DNA of 64,000 nt from Fodinicola acaciae (GTDB lineage: Bacteria > Actinomycetota > Actinomycetes > Mycobacteriales > HKI-0501), in contig NZ_WOTN01000004.1 of the NCBI RefSeq assembly GCF_010993745.1, positions 248,001-312,000 on the forward strand, read 5' to 3'. The translations under genes were made by a program, and so were the position numbers. The notes beneath the pieces are model-generated. The model worked only from the letters and a program-made list of their open reading frames with translations. It ran no database searches and was not told where the DNA came from. Positions within the stretch are counted from its first letter, which is position 1. Each line of letters opens with the position of its first letter. Shown in pieces: positions 10,729 through 18,188 of the stretch.

Positions 10729-11622
10729 ATGACATCGCGAGCATTCCGGTTCGGGCTCAACCAGCGCGAGATCCAGGACCGGGACACCTTCGTCGAGCAC
10801 TGCCGCTGGGCCGAGCGCAGCGGCTTCGACACCCTGCACCTGCCGGACCACCTGCAGTCGCCGTCGCCGTTTCCGGTGATGATGGCGGCCGCCGACGCCA
10901 CCGAGCGGCTGCGGGTCGGCACGCTCGTGCTCAACATCGGCTTCTGGAACGCGGCGCTGCTGGCGCGCGAGGCGGCGAGCGTCGACCGGCTGTCCGGTGG
11001 CCGGCTGGAGCTGGGGGTCGGCGCCGGTCACATGAAGTCGGAGTTCGACCTGGCCGGCATCGAGTGGGAACCGGTCGGCAAGCGCGTGCAGCGGCTGCGC
11101 GAGACGGTCGTACGCCTCGACGAGCTGCTGACCGACCCCGACCACCTGCCGGCCGTCGTCCAACGGCCGCGGCCGCCGCTGCTGATCGCCGGCACCGGCG
11201 ACGGCCTGCTGGAGCTGGCCGCCGAGCACGCCGACATCTTCGGCTATGGCGGCCTGTGGCAGCAGAAAGGCCAGCCGCCCGGCACGTTCCGGCTGGCCAC
11301 CGCCGCCGAGACCGACGAGCGGATGGCGTTTCTGCGCGACCGCGCGGGCGACCGCTTCGACCGGATCGAGCTCAACGTCCTCATCCAGGCGGTGGAGATC
11401 ACCGACGACCGCGCGGCGGCCGCGGCACGGCTGTCCGCCGATCGGCTGGAGGGGATGGATCCGGCCGAGATCCTGAGTACGCCGACCGTGCTGATCGGCT
11501 CGGTGGAGGAGATCGTCGAGCAGCTGCACGAGCGGCGCGACCGCTATGGCTTCACCTACATCTCCTGCCACCAGCACCTGGCCGAGGACATGGCCAAGGT
11601 CATCGCCGCCATCAAGGGCTGA
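10729..11622 (+). CDS. Luciferase-like (LLM) F420-dependent oxidoreductase
   Basis: A 297-residue TIM-barrel protein of the bacterial luciferase superfamily. It starts FRFGLNQREIQDRDTFVEHC and has the hallmark segments LPDHLQSPSPFPVMMAAADATERL, GTLVLN and DRLSGGRLELGVGAGH. The last is the flavin-phosphate contact loop shared by F420-dependent and FMN-dependent members. In Actinomycetes this subgroup usually uses F420H2, so that is the likely cofactor. It stands alone, 60 bp after the SDR, and ends 4 bp before the convergent acyl-CoA dehydrogenase stop. Confidence 0.88.
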   Translation: MTSRAFRFGLNQREIQDRDTFVEHCRWAERSGFDTLHLPDHLQSPSPFPVMMAAADATERLRVGTLVLNIGFWNAALLAREAASVDRLSGGRLELGVGAGHMKSEFDLAGIEWEPVGKRVQRLRETVVRLDELLTDPDHLPAVVQRPRPPLLIAGTGDGLLELAAEHADIFGYGGLWQQKGQPPGTFRLATAAETDERMAFLRDRAGDRFDRIELNVLIQAVEITDDRAAAAARLSADRLEGMDPAEILSTPTVLIGSVEEIVEQLHERRDRYGFTYISCHQHLAEDMAKVIAAIKG

Positions 11623-11626
11623 GGGG

Positions 11627-12727
11627 TCAGGCGTCGAGCAGCCAGGCGGCCAGCTCCTCGCGCCACTGCGACGCCGAGCCTTCCCAGGAGGCGATCCACT
11701 GCGCCCGCTTGTACCAGCGCTGCAACGGATTCTCCCAGGTGAAGCCGATCCCGCCCATGCTCTGGATGGCGCGCTCGCAGCCGGCCGGCGCCACCTCGCT
11801 GACGCACGCGGCCGCCGCCGCGACCGCCTCCTCGGTGTCGTCGGCGCCGGTGTGTACGGACCAGGCGGCGCGATACGCGAGCGAGCGCGCCAGCTGCAGA
11901 TCCGTGTAGACGTCGGCCAGCTGGTATGCGATGCCCTGGTACGAGCCGATCGGCCGGCCGAACTGCTCACGCTGCCGCGCGTGTGACACAGCCATGTCCA
12001 GTGCGCGCTGCATGACGCCAACACCTTCGCAGGCAAGCAAAGCCGCGGTCTGCTGGCGTACGGCGGTGAGCACCGGCCGCGCGCGCCCCGGCTCCACCAC
12101 CACCTCGGCCGGCGTGTTGTCCAGCGTCAGCTCCGCGTACGGCCGGGTGGTGTCCACAGTGGACATGAGCCGCAGCCGGCGCGCGTCCGGACGCGTGACG
12201 AACAGGCCGACGCCGGGCTCGGCCTGCGCCACGACGACCACGTACTGTGCCGTGTTGGCCGCCGGCACCCGGGTTTTCACACCGGACAACCGCCAGCCGT
12301 CGCCAGCCTCCTCGGCGCGGCAGTCCACCGAGACGGCGGCATGCGCGAGCGTCAGCGCGCCGCTGTCGGCCCACGCCATCGTCGAGGTCTTGCCGCCGCG
12401 GCCACCGAGCACCGGCGCGGCCATCGACACGTGCATCAGCCACTGCACCGGCAGCAGGCCATAGCCGGCTTCCTCGGCGATCACCGCGAGATCCAGCACG
12501 GTCAGGTCGTCGTCCAGCCAACCGAGCTGGCTGAGCTCGTCCCATGCCTGGTCCGGCGTCGGCTTTTCGGCCTTCTTCTGGTTTTTCTCGTCGGCCGCCT
12601 TCTCGGCGGCTTTTTCGCCGATCCACTCGACGATCCGCTCGACCGGCCAACGGTCGGCGAGCCAGTCGCGCGCGGTCGAGCGCAGCGCCTCCTGCTCGTC
12701 GGAAAAGGCGAAATCCACTGTGGACAC
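11627..12727 (-). CDS. Acyl-CoA dehydrogenase, small (beta-type) subunit of a heteromeric pair
   Basis: A 366-residue acyl-CoA dehydrogenase-fold protein. The C-terminal half contains REQFGRPIGSYQGIAYQLAD and MGGIGFTWENPLQRWYKRA, diagnostic of subunits like mycobacterial FadE29/FadE27 that work as alpha2-beta2 complexes in steroid side-chain oxidation. An Asp/Lys-rich insertion (about residues 38-60) sits in the N-terminal helical domain. The GTG start is 4 bp after the upstream gene's stop, and the TAGGAGA ribosome site overlaps that stop, so translation is coupled. It is best read as a partner subunit of the gene upstream. Confidence 0.9.
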   Translation of the reverse strand: MSTVDFAFSDEQEALRSTARDWLADRWPVERIVEWIGEKAAEKAADEKNQKKAEKPTPDQAWDELSQLGWLDDDLTVLDLAVIAEEAGYGLLPVQWLMHVSMAAPVLGGRGGKTSTMAWADSGALTLAHAAVSVDCRAEEAGDGWRLSGVKTRVPAANTAQYVVVVAQAEPGVGLFVTRPDARRLRLMSTVDTTRPYAELTLDNTPAEVVVEPGRARPVLTAVRQQTAALLACEGVGVMQRALDMAVSHARQREQFGRPIGSYQGIAYQLADVYTDLQLARSLAYRAAWSVHTGADDTEEAVAAAAACVSEVAPAGCERAIQSMGGIGFTWENPLQRWYKRAQWIASWEGSASQWREELAAWLLDA

Positions 12728-12731
12728 TCTC

Positions 12732-13898
12732 CTAACGAGACCGCGGCAGGCCGAGTACGCGCTCGGCGACGATGCTACGCAACACTTCCGACGTGCCGGC
12801 TTCGATGGTGTTGCCGCGGCTGCGCAACTGCTGGTATTGCCAGTAGCCGGACCAGAAACCGTCCTCGCCGTCCAGTTGCGCGTCCGGTCCGAGCAGCTCC
12901 AGCGCGAGCTTGGTGAGCCGCTGGTTGGTCTCCGACCAACGCAGCTTCGTGATCGACGCCTCCGGCCCCGGCACCCCCGTACGCGCCAGCCCGGCCAGCG
13001 AACGGTAGGCGGTGTAACGCAGGCCCTGCATCTCGATCCACAGGCCGGCGAGCCGGTCCCTGGTCAGCGGGTCGGCGTCGGCACCGGTGCGCCGGGCGGT
13101 CGCCATCAGGTTTTGCAGCGCCACGTCGAGCCGAGCGGTCAACGCGAAACCGAGCGTGCCGCGCTCGTGCAGCAGCGTGGTCATCGCGACGCGCCAGCCG
13201 GCGCCGACCTCGCCGAGCACGCAGTCGGCCGGGATTTTCACCTCTTCCAGGAAAATCTCGTTGAACTCCGGGTCACCGGTGATCTGCCGCAGCGGTCGCA
13301 CCGTGACGCCTTCGGATTTCATGTCCAGCAGGAAATACGTGAGGGCGCGGTGGTTTTCGGCCTCGGGGTCGGTGCGCGCGAGCAGGATGCAGAAGTCGGC
13401 GATGTGCGCGTACGACGACCAGACTTTCTGGCCGTTCACCACATAATGGTCGCCGTCCTTGACCGCTTTGGTGCGCAGGCTGGCCAGATCCGATCCGCTG
13501 GAGGGCTCGGAGAAACCCTGGCAGAAGATCTGCTCGGCGGACAGGATCGCCTTGAGGTGCTTGGCTTTCTGCTTGTCGGTGCCGTGCGCGATGATCGTCG
13601 GGCCGGCCATGCCGAGACCGATCACACCGATGTGGTCCGGCGCGCCGACCCTGGCCGTCTCCTCCAGATAGATCGCCTGAAAGGACGGCGGCTTCCCGCC
13701 ACCGCCGAACTTCGCCGGCCAGGTCAGCCCGGCATAGCCGGCGTCGAACAGCCGTTTGCTCCACGCGCGGGAGAAATCCTCGTCCCAGCGGCCCGGTTCT
13801 GGCGTACGCTGGCCCCAGTCGGCCGGCAGGTTCGCGGCCAGCCAACCACGCAGATCGTCCCGGAAGGCCGCCTCGTCGGCGGTGTCGGACAGATCCAC
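12732..13898 (-). CDS. Acyl-CoA dehydrogenase, large (alpha-type) subunit
   Basis: A 388-residue flavoenzyme that introduces the alpha-beta double bond into an acyl-CoA. The central FAD-contact segment reads CQGFSEPSSGSDLASL and VNGQKVWSSYAH. The C-terminus carries RGNTIEAGTSEVLRSIVAERVLGLPR, the usual substrate/FAD clamp of FadE proteins. GTG at 13898 is chosen over the longer frame because GGGAGGAG sits 5-6 nt upstream. With the smaller subunit downstream it forms a ChsE-like pair. No thiolase, hydratase or regulator gene lies next to them, so the substrate is open. Electrons would pass to ETF and then perhaps to the EtfD-like protein at 51.4 kb. Confidence 0.92.
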   Translation of the reverse strand: MDLSDTADEAAFRDDLRGWLAANLPADWGQRTPEPGRWDEDFSRAWSKRLFDAGYAGLTWPAKFGGGGKPPSFQAIYLEETARVGAPDHIGVIGLGMAGPTIIAHGTDKQKAKHLKAILSAEQIFCQGFSEPSSGSDLASLRTKAVKDGDHYVVNGQKVWSSYAHIADFCILLARTDPEAENHRALTYFLLDMKSEGVTVRPLRQITGDPEFNEIFLEEVKIPADCVLGEVGAGWRVAMTTLLHERGTLGFALTARLDVALQNLMATARRTGADADPLTRDRLAGLWIEMQGLRYTAYRSLAGLARTGVPGPEASITKLRWSETNQRLTKLALELLGPDAQLDGEDGFWSGYWQYQQLRSRGNTIEAGTSEVLRSIVAERVLGLPRSR

Positions 13899-14115
13899 TC
13901 GTCTCCTCCCTCTCACCGAGCCCCGTGCGCTATCGGGCAGCGTCCCGGATCACCGCGGGCAATTTCCGGATCAGCGTACGCAGCCGCTGCTTACGCTAGT
14001 AGCCGCGCCGCCCGAGCCGCGGCAGAACACTCCAGTTGCCACCGCTCGGAGCGCGATTTCCGCACCGCCGGTGCGACCGGAACGTAAGCACACGCCTGCC
14101 GGCGGAGGGAATTCG

Positions 14116-14943
14116 GTGTCGTACAACAAGGATCATGGCGGCGGCGAAACGCGTCAGATGCCGTCCAACCCCGACTCCAGTGGTGAGATGTCCCATCCAC
14201 GGCCGAACCCCCAGCAGGCCTACACCGGCCAGACCACCGGCGACGTGCCATATGCGCCGGCCGACTATCCGCAGCGATATCCGGACCAGGCGACCGGTGG
14301 CGTGCCGTATGACATCTATGGCGACGACTACGACCCGGCCGACTACCAGGCGAGCGGCGACCTTGGCTACGACGTGCCTGGCCAGATCGGCACCGGCAGC
14401 CCGCAGACACCGAACGCGCCATGGGCTCCCGCCTCGCCGGCCGCCGGGATGCCGGCGTCCGTGCCACCGGCGCCGCCGTCGAACGCCCGGCCGGCCAGTG
14501 TCAAAGGCGCGGTCGGCTGCCTGATCGCCCAGCTGGCCATCGTGTTGCTCAACTTCGGCCTGCTCCTGCTGACCCAGGACGACATCACCAAGATGGCGAT
14601 CAAGGACTCCACCTTCGCCGGCTTCACGCCGGAGAGCGTCGCGCAGTTCGTGCGGATCGTGGTGTACGTGCTCGGCGGAGCGGAGGTCGCCTTCAGCCTG
14701 TTCCTCGCGGTCATGGCGCTGTTCGTGCTGCGCCGCCGCGCGCGCACGTTCACCCTGGTGCTGGCGATCGTCTGGCTGGTGGCGCAGATTGGCCTGCTGG
14801 CGTTTGGCGGTGTCGTGCCCGCCGGCGCCGGCACCAGTGCGCTCAGCAACGCGCTCAACGGCATCCTCATCCTAGTCATCGCCGCCGGTGTGGTGATGCT
14901 GGTCCTGCCGTCGACCGGACGTTGGATCCGCAACCGCACCTGA
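14116..14943 (+). CDS. Pro/Tyr-rich four-helix membrane protein
   Basis: About 275 residues. Residues 1-130 are hydrophilic and rich in Pro, Tyr, Asp and Gly, with recurring TGDVPY/TGGVPYD/YDVPG units. Residues 135-275 hold four hydrophobic helices with a short basic loop (LRRRART) between helices 2 and 3, ending WIRNRT. GTG at 14116 is chosen because GGAGGGA lies 6 nt upstream. The next gene is a paralogue with the same VSY start and YDVPG motif. No function is recognised; such proteins are common in Actinomycetes and are probably envelope-associated. Confidence 0.72.
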   Translation: MSYNKDHGGGETRQMPSNPDSSGEMSHPRPNPQQAYTGQTTGDVPYAPADYPQRYPDQATGGVPYDIYGDDYDPADYQASGDLGYDVPGQIGTGSPQTPNAPWAPASPAAGMPASVPPAPPSNARPASVKGAVGCLIAQLAIVLLNFGLLLLTQDDITKMAIKDSTFAGFTPESVAQFVRIVVYVLGGAEVAFSLFLAVMALFVLRRRARTFTLVLAIVWLVAQIGLLAFGGVVPAGAGTSALSNALNGILILVIAAGVVMLVLPSTGRWIRNRT

Positions 14944-15019
14944 CCGTACGCGCGCGACCCTCGCCGCTGCCCGATGAGGCACGGTAGGGTGCGCGCGTAG
15001 GCGTGCGGAGAGGGTGCGG

Positions 15020-15625
15020 GTGTCATATCGGGACGACCGTGAGTCGATGCCGAGCGGCCTGCCGTACGACGTGCCTGGCCGTGGCGGCGCCGGAGTCCCG
15101 TTTCCGTCCCCGCAACCGCTGACACCGCAGTCCGGCCCACCGGTGAGCGGTGGCCGGCCCACCGCGGTGACGCTCGCCGGCCTGTGCCTGATCGCCGACA
15201 TCGCCGTCTTCGTGGTGTCCTTCGCGCTGGTGGTGATCAATCAGGACGCCTTTGTCGCCGAGACGCAGCGCCAGCTCCAGCAGCTGACACCTGACCTGCC
15301 GTTCGACATCCCGACCTTCGTACGCGTCACGTTGTTCGGCATGGCGCTCGTGCAGCTGCTCATCAGCGTGGTGATCGCGGTGTTCGCGCTGCTGCTGATG
15401 CGGCGCCGGCGGATCCCGTGGATCCTCGCCACGATCCTGTCCTGGCTTTTCCTGATCGGCCAGGTCGTGGCGTTCCTGAGCACGGCCGGCACGCCGGCGC
15501 CGGAAGACCTGCAGGCGGCCAACGCGGTCGGTCAGGTGCTCACCGGCATGAGCATCCTGATGATCGGCGTGGCGGCGGTGGCGCTGGTGCTGCCTTCGTC
15601 GGCGCGCTGGTTTCTCCGGCGTTAG
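15020..15625 (+). CDS. Four-helix membrane protein, paralogue of the preceding gene
   Basis: About 201 residues with a short Pro-rich head (YDVPGRGGAGVPFPSPQP) and four hydrophobic helices (about 52-75, 95-122, 130-150, 165-190). The helices line up with those of the upstream gene, including the MRRRRIPW loop and the LVLPSSARWFLRR end (compare LVLPSTGRWIRNR). The start is taken as GTG 15020 (VSY...), with GGAG 9 nt upstream; GTG 15014 is an alternative. It ends 3 bp before pyrE, so the two are likely one transcript. No function is recognised. Confidence 0.75.
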   Translation: MSYRDDRESMPSGLPYDVPGRGGAGVPFPSPQPLTPQSGPPVSGGRPTAVTLAGLCLIADIAVFVVSFALVVINQDAFVAETQRQLQQLTPDLPFDIPTFVRVTLFGMALVQLLISVVIAVFALLLMRRRRIPWILATILSWLFLIGQVVAFLSTAGTPAPEDLQAANAVGQVLTGMSILMIGVAAVALVLPSSARWFLRR

Positions 15626-15628
15626 TGT

Positions 15629-16171
15629 GTGCTCGTGCCCGATCGCGACGAACTGCTGGCCCTCATCCGCGACCTCGCCGTGGTGCACGGCAGGGTGACG
15701 CTCTCTTCCGGTCAGGAAGCCGACTACTACGTCGACCTGCGCCGGGTGACGCTGCACCACGCCGCCGCACCGCTGATCGGCCGCGTGATGCTGGAGGTGA
15801 CCGACGGCTGGTCGTACGACGCGGTCGGTGGACTGACCCTCGGCGCCGACCCGGTCGCCACCGCGATGCTGCACGCCGGCGCGGCGGCCGGCCGCAAGCT
15901 CGACGCGTACGTGGTGCGCAAGGAAGGCAAGGCGCACGGCCTGCAGCGGCGGATCGAGGGACCGGAGGTGGCCGGCCGGAGCGTTCTGGCGGTCGAGGAC
16001 ACCTCCACGACCGGTTCCAGCGTGCTCTCCGCCGTCGAGGCACTGAAGGAGGCTGGCGCGTCGGTGTGCGGAGTCGCGGTCGTGGTCGACCGTGGAGCCG
16101 GCGACGTCGTACGCGCGGCCGGCCTGGACTATCGCGCCGCCTTCAGCCGCGAGGACCTCGGCCTGTCCTGA
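15629..16171 (+). CDS. pyrE: Orotate phosphoribosyltransferase
   Basis: A 180-residue enzyme that joins orotate to PRPP to give OMP, the fifth step of UMP synthesis. The PRPP-binding motif is VLAVEDTSTTGSSVLSAVEAL (residues 118-138). The flexible catalytic loop is VVRKEGKAHGLQRRIEG, and SGQEADYYVDLRRVTL is the typical orotate-side N-terminus. It starts at GTG 15629 or GTG 15635, directly after the membrane-protein stop. No other pyrimidine genes are nearby, which is usual for actinomycetes, where pyrE is separate from the main pyr operon. Confidence 0.95.
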   Translation: MLVPDRDELLALIRDLAVVHGRVTLSSGQEADYYVDLRRVTLHHAAAPLIGRVMLEVTDGWSYDAVGGLTLGADPVATAMLHAGAAAGRKLDAYVVRKEGKAHGLQRRIEGPEVAGRSVLAVEDTSTTGSSVLSAVEALKEAGASVCGVAVVVDRGAGDVVRAAGLDYRAAFSREDLGLS

Positions 16172-16196
16172 CGCGACACGCCGAGGCCCGGGCTTA

Positions 16197-16212
16197 TCGA
16201 ACACGCGTTCTA
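16197..16212. promoter_or_regulatory. Near-consensus SOS (LexA) box
   Basis: TCGAAC, four bases, GTTCTA matches the actinobacterial/Gram-positive LexA site (CGAAC-N4-GTTYG) with one mismatch at the right end. A possible -10 (TATTCT, 16222-16227) lies just downstream, 71 bp before the ATG of the AT-hook protein. That placement is what is expected for LexA repression of that gene. Confidence 0.6.
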
Positions 16213-16297
16213 GTGACAGCGTATTCTGTGCCGCGCGGGACCCGGCTCGGCACACGTGCGGACGCCGGGTCACACCATTTGTCATGGAAAGGAAAAC

Positions 16298-16744
16298 ATG
16301 GCCGAGCAGAGCACGACCGAGCGTCTGGAGTCCGCAGCCGAGGACACGACGATGGACACGCCGGCGACCGCTTCCGCGACCGCTGACACGCCGGCCACCG
16401 CGGAGGCCGAGTCCGCCGACAAGCCGACCCGTGGCCGGCCGCGCAAGAGCACGGCACGCAAGACCCGCCAGGTCGCGCTGACGCTGACGGTGACCGGCTC
16501 CGAGGACGGCGCCGACTGGCGCGCCGAGGTCGTCCACGGCACCACCCGGGTCGTACCGGAGCTGGCGGTGTCCGCGGCGGCGGTGGTCGCCGCCGCCAAG
16601 GACCTGCACCCCGACATCGCCGAGGCGATCGACGGCATCCTGGAGACCGCTCGCGAGCAGCACCGCAGCCGGGTCGAGCAGCTGCAGGCCGAGCTGGCCG
16701 CGGCACAGGCGGCACTGGCCAGCCTGGACGGCGAAACCGGCTGA
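16298..16744 (+). CDS. Small AT-hook/coiled-coil protein
   Basis: A 148-residue protein in three parts: a Thr/Ala/Glu-rich acidic head (1-45), a basic patch TRGRPRKSTARKTRQ (about 47-61) whose GRP core is an exact AT-hook, and a small beta-rich domain ending in an Ala/Glu/Gln coiled coil (about 115-148). AT-hooks bind the minor groove of AT-rich DNA, so a nucleoid or DNA-damage role is possible. GGAAAGGA precedes the ATG. An SOS box lies about 85 bp upstream. I recall similar uncharacterised proteins in actinomycetes but cannot name a proven function. Confidence 0.75.
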   Translation: MAEQSTTERLESAAEDTTMDTPATASATADTPATAEAESADKPTRGRPRKSTARKTRQVALTLTVTGSEDGADWRAEVVHGTTRVVPELAVSAAAVVAAAKDLHPDIAEAIDGILETAREQHRSRVEQLQAELAAAQAALASLDGETG

Positions 16745-16808
16745 TCCCGGTCGGGACAATCGGGTCCCGATTGATCACAGGGCGCCTGCGGATTCGTCCG
16801 CGGGCGCC

Positions 16809-17105
16809 TTATCTGCGCGCGGCCTTGCCAGCGCGTACGTCGGCGATGATCGCACCGAGCGCGCCGGCCACCGCGTCCACCGCCTCCGGCACGAGCGAAT
16901 AGCAGATCGTCGTGCCGTCCCGCCGCGTACGCACCACGCCGGCCGTCCGCAGCACCTTGAGATGACCCGAGATGGTCGGCTGCGAGACCTCGAAGTAGTC
17001 GGTGAAGTCGCAGGCACAGGTGTCCGGCTCGCGAGCCAGCCGGCGGACGATGCCGAGCCGGATCGGATGCGCCAGCGCCTTCAGGACTTCCACCTCGTCG
17101 AGCAT
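16809..17105 (-). CDS. ArsR-family metalloregulator with CxC motif
   Basis: A 98-residue winged-helix repressor. The recognition region contains DTCACDFTDYFEVSQPTISGHLKVL. The C-A-C just before the recognition helix corresponds to the ELCVCDL motif by which classic ArsR proteins sense As(III)/Sb(III). The wing is TRRDGTTICYSL. It is divergent from the questin-oxidase-like gene with 57 bp between, where two direct repeats form a likely operator. No arsenite pump or arsenate reductase is present here, so either the flavin-independent oxygenase neighbour is the target or the true regulon lies elsewhere. Confidence 0.9.
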   Translation of the reverse strand: MLDEVEVLKALAHPIRLGIVRRLAREPDTCACDFTDYFEVSQPTISGHLKVLRTAGVVRTRRDGTTICYSLVPEAVDAVAGALGAIIADVRAGKAARR

Positions 17106-17127
17106 GGTGTTAGCTTAACGGCAGGTG

Positions 17128-17153
17128 CCAATATAGGGCTATGCCGATATAGG
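17128..17153. promoter_or_regulatory. Direct repeats, candidate ArsR operator
   Basis: CCAATATAGG (17128-17137) and CCGATATAGG (17144-17153) are 16 bp apart centre to centre between the divergent arsR and questin-oxidase genes. The AT-rich ATATAG core stands out from the GC-rich surroundings. The second copy overlaps the ribosome site AGGAGG of the downstream gene, so a bound repressor would block its expression. Confidence 0.5.
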
Positions 17154-17162
17154 AGGCGCGCT

Positions 17163-18188
17163 ATGGTGGCGTCACCGGAGCTGGACGAGGCCCTCGACCG
17201 GTTGTCCCGGACCGGTCCGGAGTTTCGCGGCGGGCTGTCCAACCACGGCCCGATGGTGGCCGAAGCACTCGTACGACTCGGCTGCGCCGACGCGGTCGAG
17301 TCGTGGGTCGACGGCTATCTGGCGCTGCTCGACGAGCCGGCGCGGCCGAGCGACCGGATCACCGAGGACGGCTGGCGCGACGCGCTCGGCGACTATCGGA
17401 GAGTCGGCGACTGGCGCGCGTACTTCACCGACCAGTTGGCCGAGGCGCCGTGGCGCGCGGTGCTGGCTCAGTGGTGGCCGCGGCTGGTGCCAGGCATGGT
17501 CGCCGGCGCCACACACGGCGTGATTCGTACGTCGCAGGCGGTCCGCGGCCTGGCCGACGACGAACACAATCCGCAACGGATGGCCGAGCTGGCCAGCGGC
17601 CTGGCATACTGGTCGGCACGATACGTCGAACTGCCGGGCGCCGGGCCGCTCGCCGGCGAGAAGACGCCGGCTGAGGCGCTTGCCGCGCTGCCCACCACCG
17701 CGGTCGCCGAGAACGGCCTGATCCTCGACCAGCTTGGACCGCTCGTGCGGCTGCCGGAGTTTGCCGACGGCGTCGCCGCGCTGCGACCACCGGTCGCGAT
17801 CAACGCCGCTTTCGGCACGCTGACGCGTACGTTCGCCGACGTGTATGTCCACTTTGGACGCAACGAGCCGATCGGCCTGGTGCACGCGGTGACCGCGCCG
17901 ACCGCCGTACGGTCGATCCTGCCGCATTTGCCGGAGGTGGTCTGGCGGCCGACGCACGACGCGCTTTGGCACGTCGGCGCGGCGCTTTTTGCCGCCTTCG
18001 CACAGGGGAAACCGCGCGACGACGCACCCGTCGGCGCGCCGCAGGATCCGGCCGTCTCGGTCGCCAACGCGGTCGCGAGCGGCGACGCGCACGCCATCAA
18101 GCTGGCCGAGGCGTGCCTGCGCGAGCACGCCACGACCGGCGATCCGACGTATCTGCACGCCGCCAGCCGCGGCATGTACGCCGCCTGA
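17163..18188 (+). CDS. Questin oxidase-like family protein
   Basis: A 341-residue protein starting at ATG 17163, with AGGAGG 6 nt upstream. Features matching the questin oxidase-like family (PF14027, formerly DUF4243) are the N-terminal SNHGPMVAEAL, the mid-protein PGMVAGATHGVIRTSQAVRGL and the late histidine motifs VYVHFGRNEPIGLVHAVTAPTA and LWHVGAALFAAF. Fungal members cleave the anthraquinone questin oxidatively; bacterial substrates are unknown. It is controlled, by position, by the divergent ArsR. It ends at the boundary of the convergent secreted-protein gene with no gap. Confidence 0.78.
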   Translation: MVASPELDEALDRLSRTGPEFRGGLSNHGPMVAEALVRLGCADAVESWVDGYLALLDEPARPSDRITEDGWRDALGDYRRVGDWRAYFTDQLAEAPWRAVLAQWWPRLVPGMVAGATHGVIRTSQAVRGLADDEHNPQRMAELASGLAYWSARYVELPGAGPLAGEKTPAEALAALPTTAVAENGLILDQLGPLVRLPEFADGVAALRPPVAINAAFGTLTRTFADVYVHFGRNEPIGLVHAVTAPTAVRSILPHLPEVVWRPTHDALWHVGAALFAAFAQGKPRDDAPVGAPQDPAVSVANAVASGDAHAIKLAEACLREHATTGDPTYLHAASRGMYAA

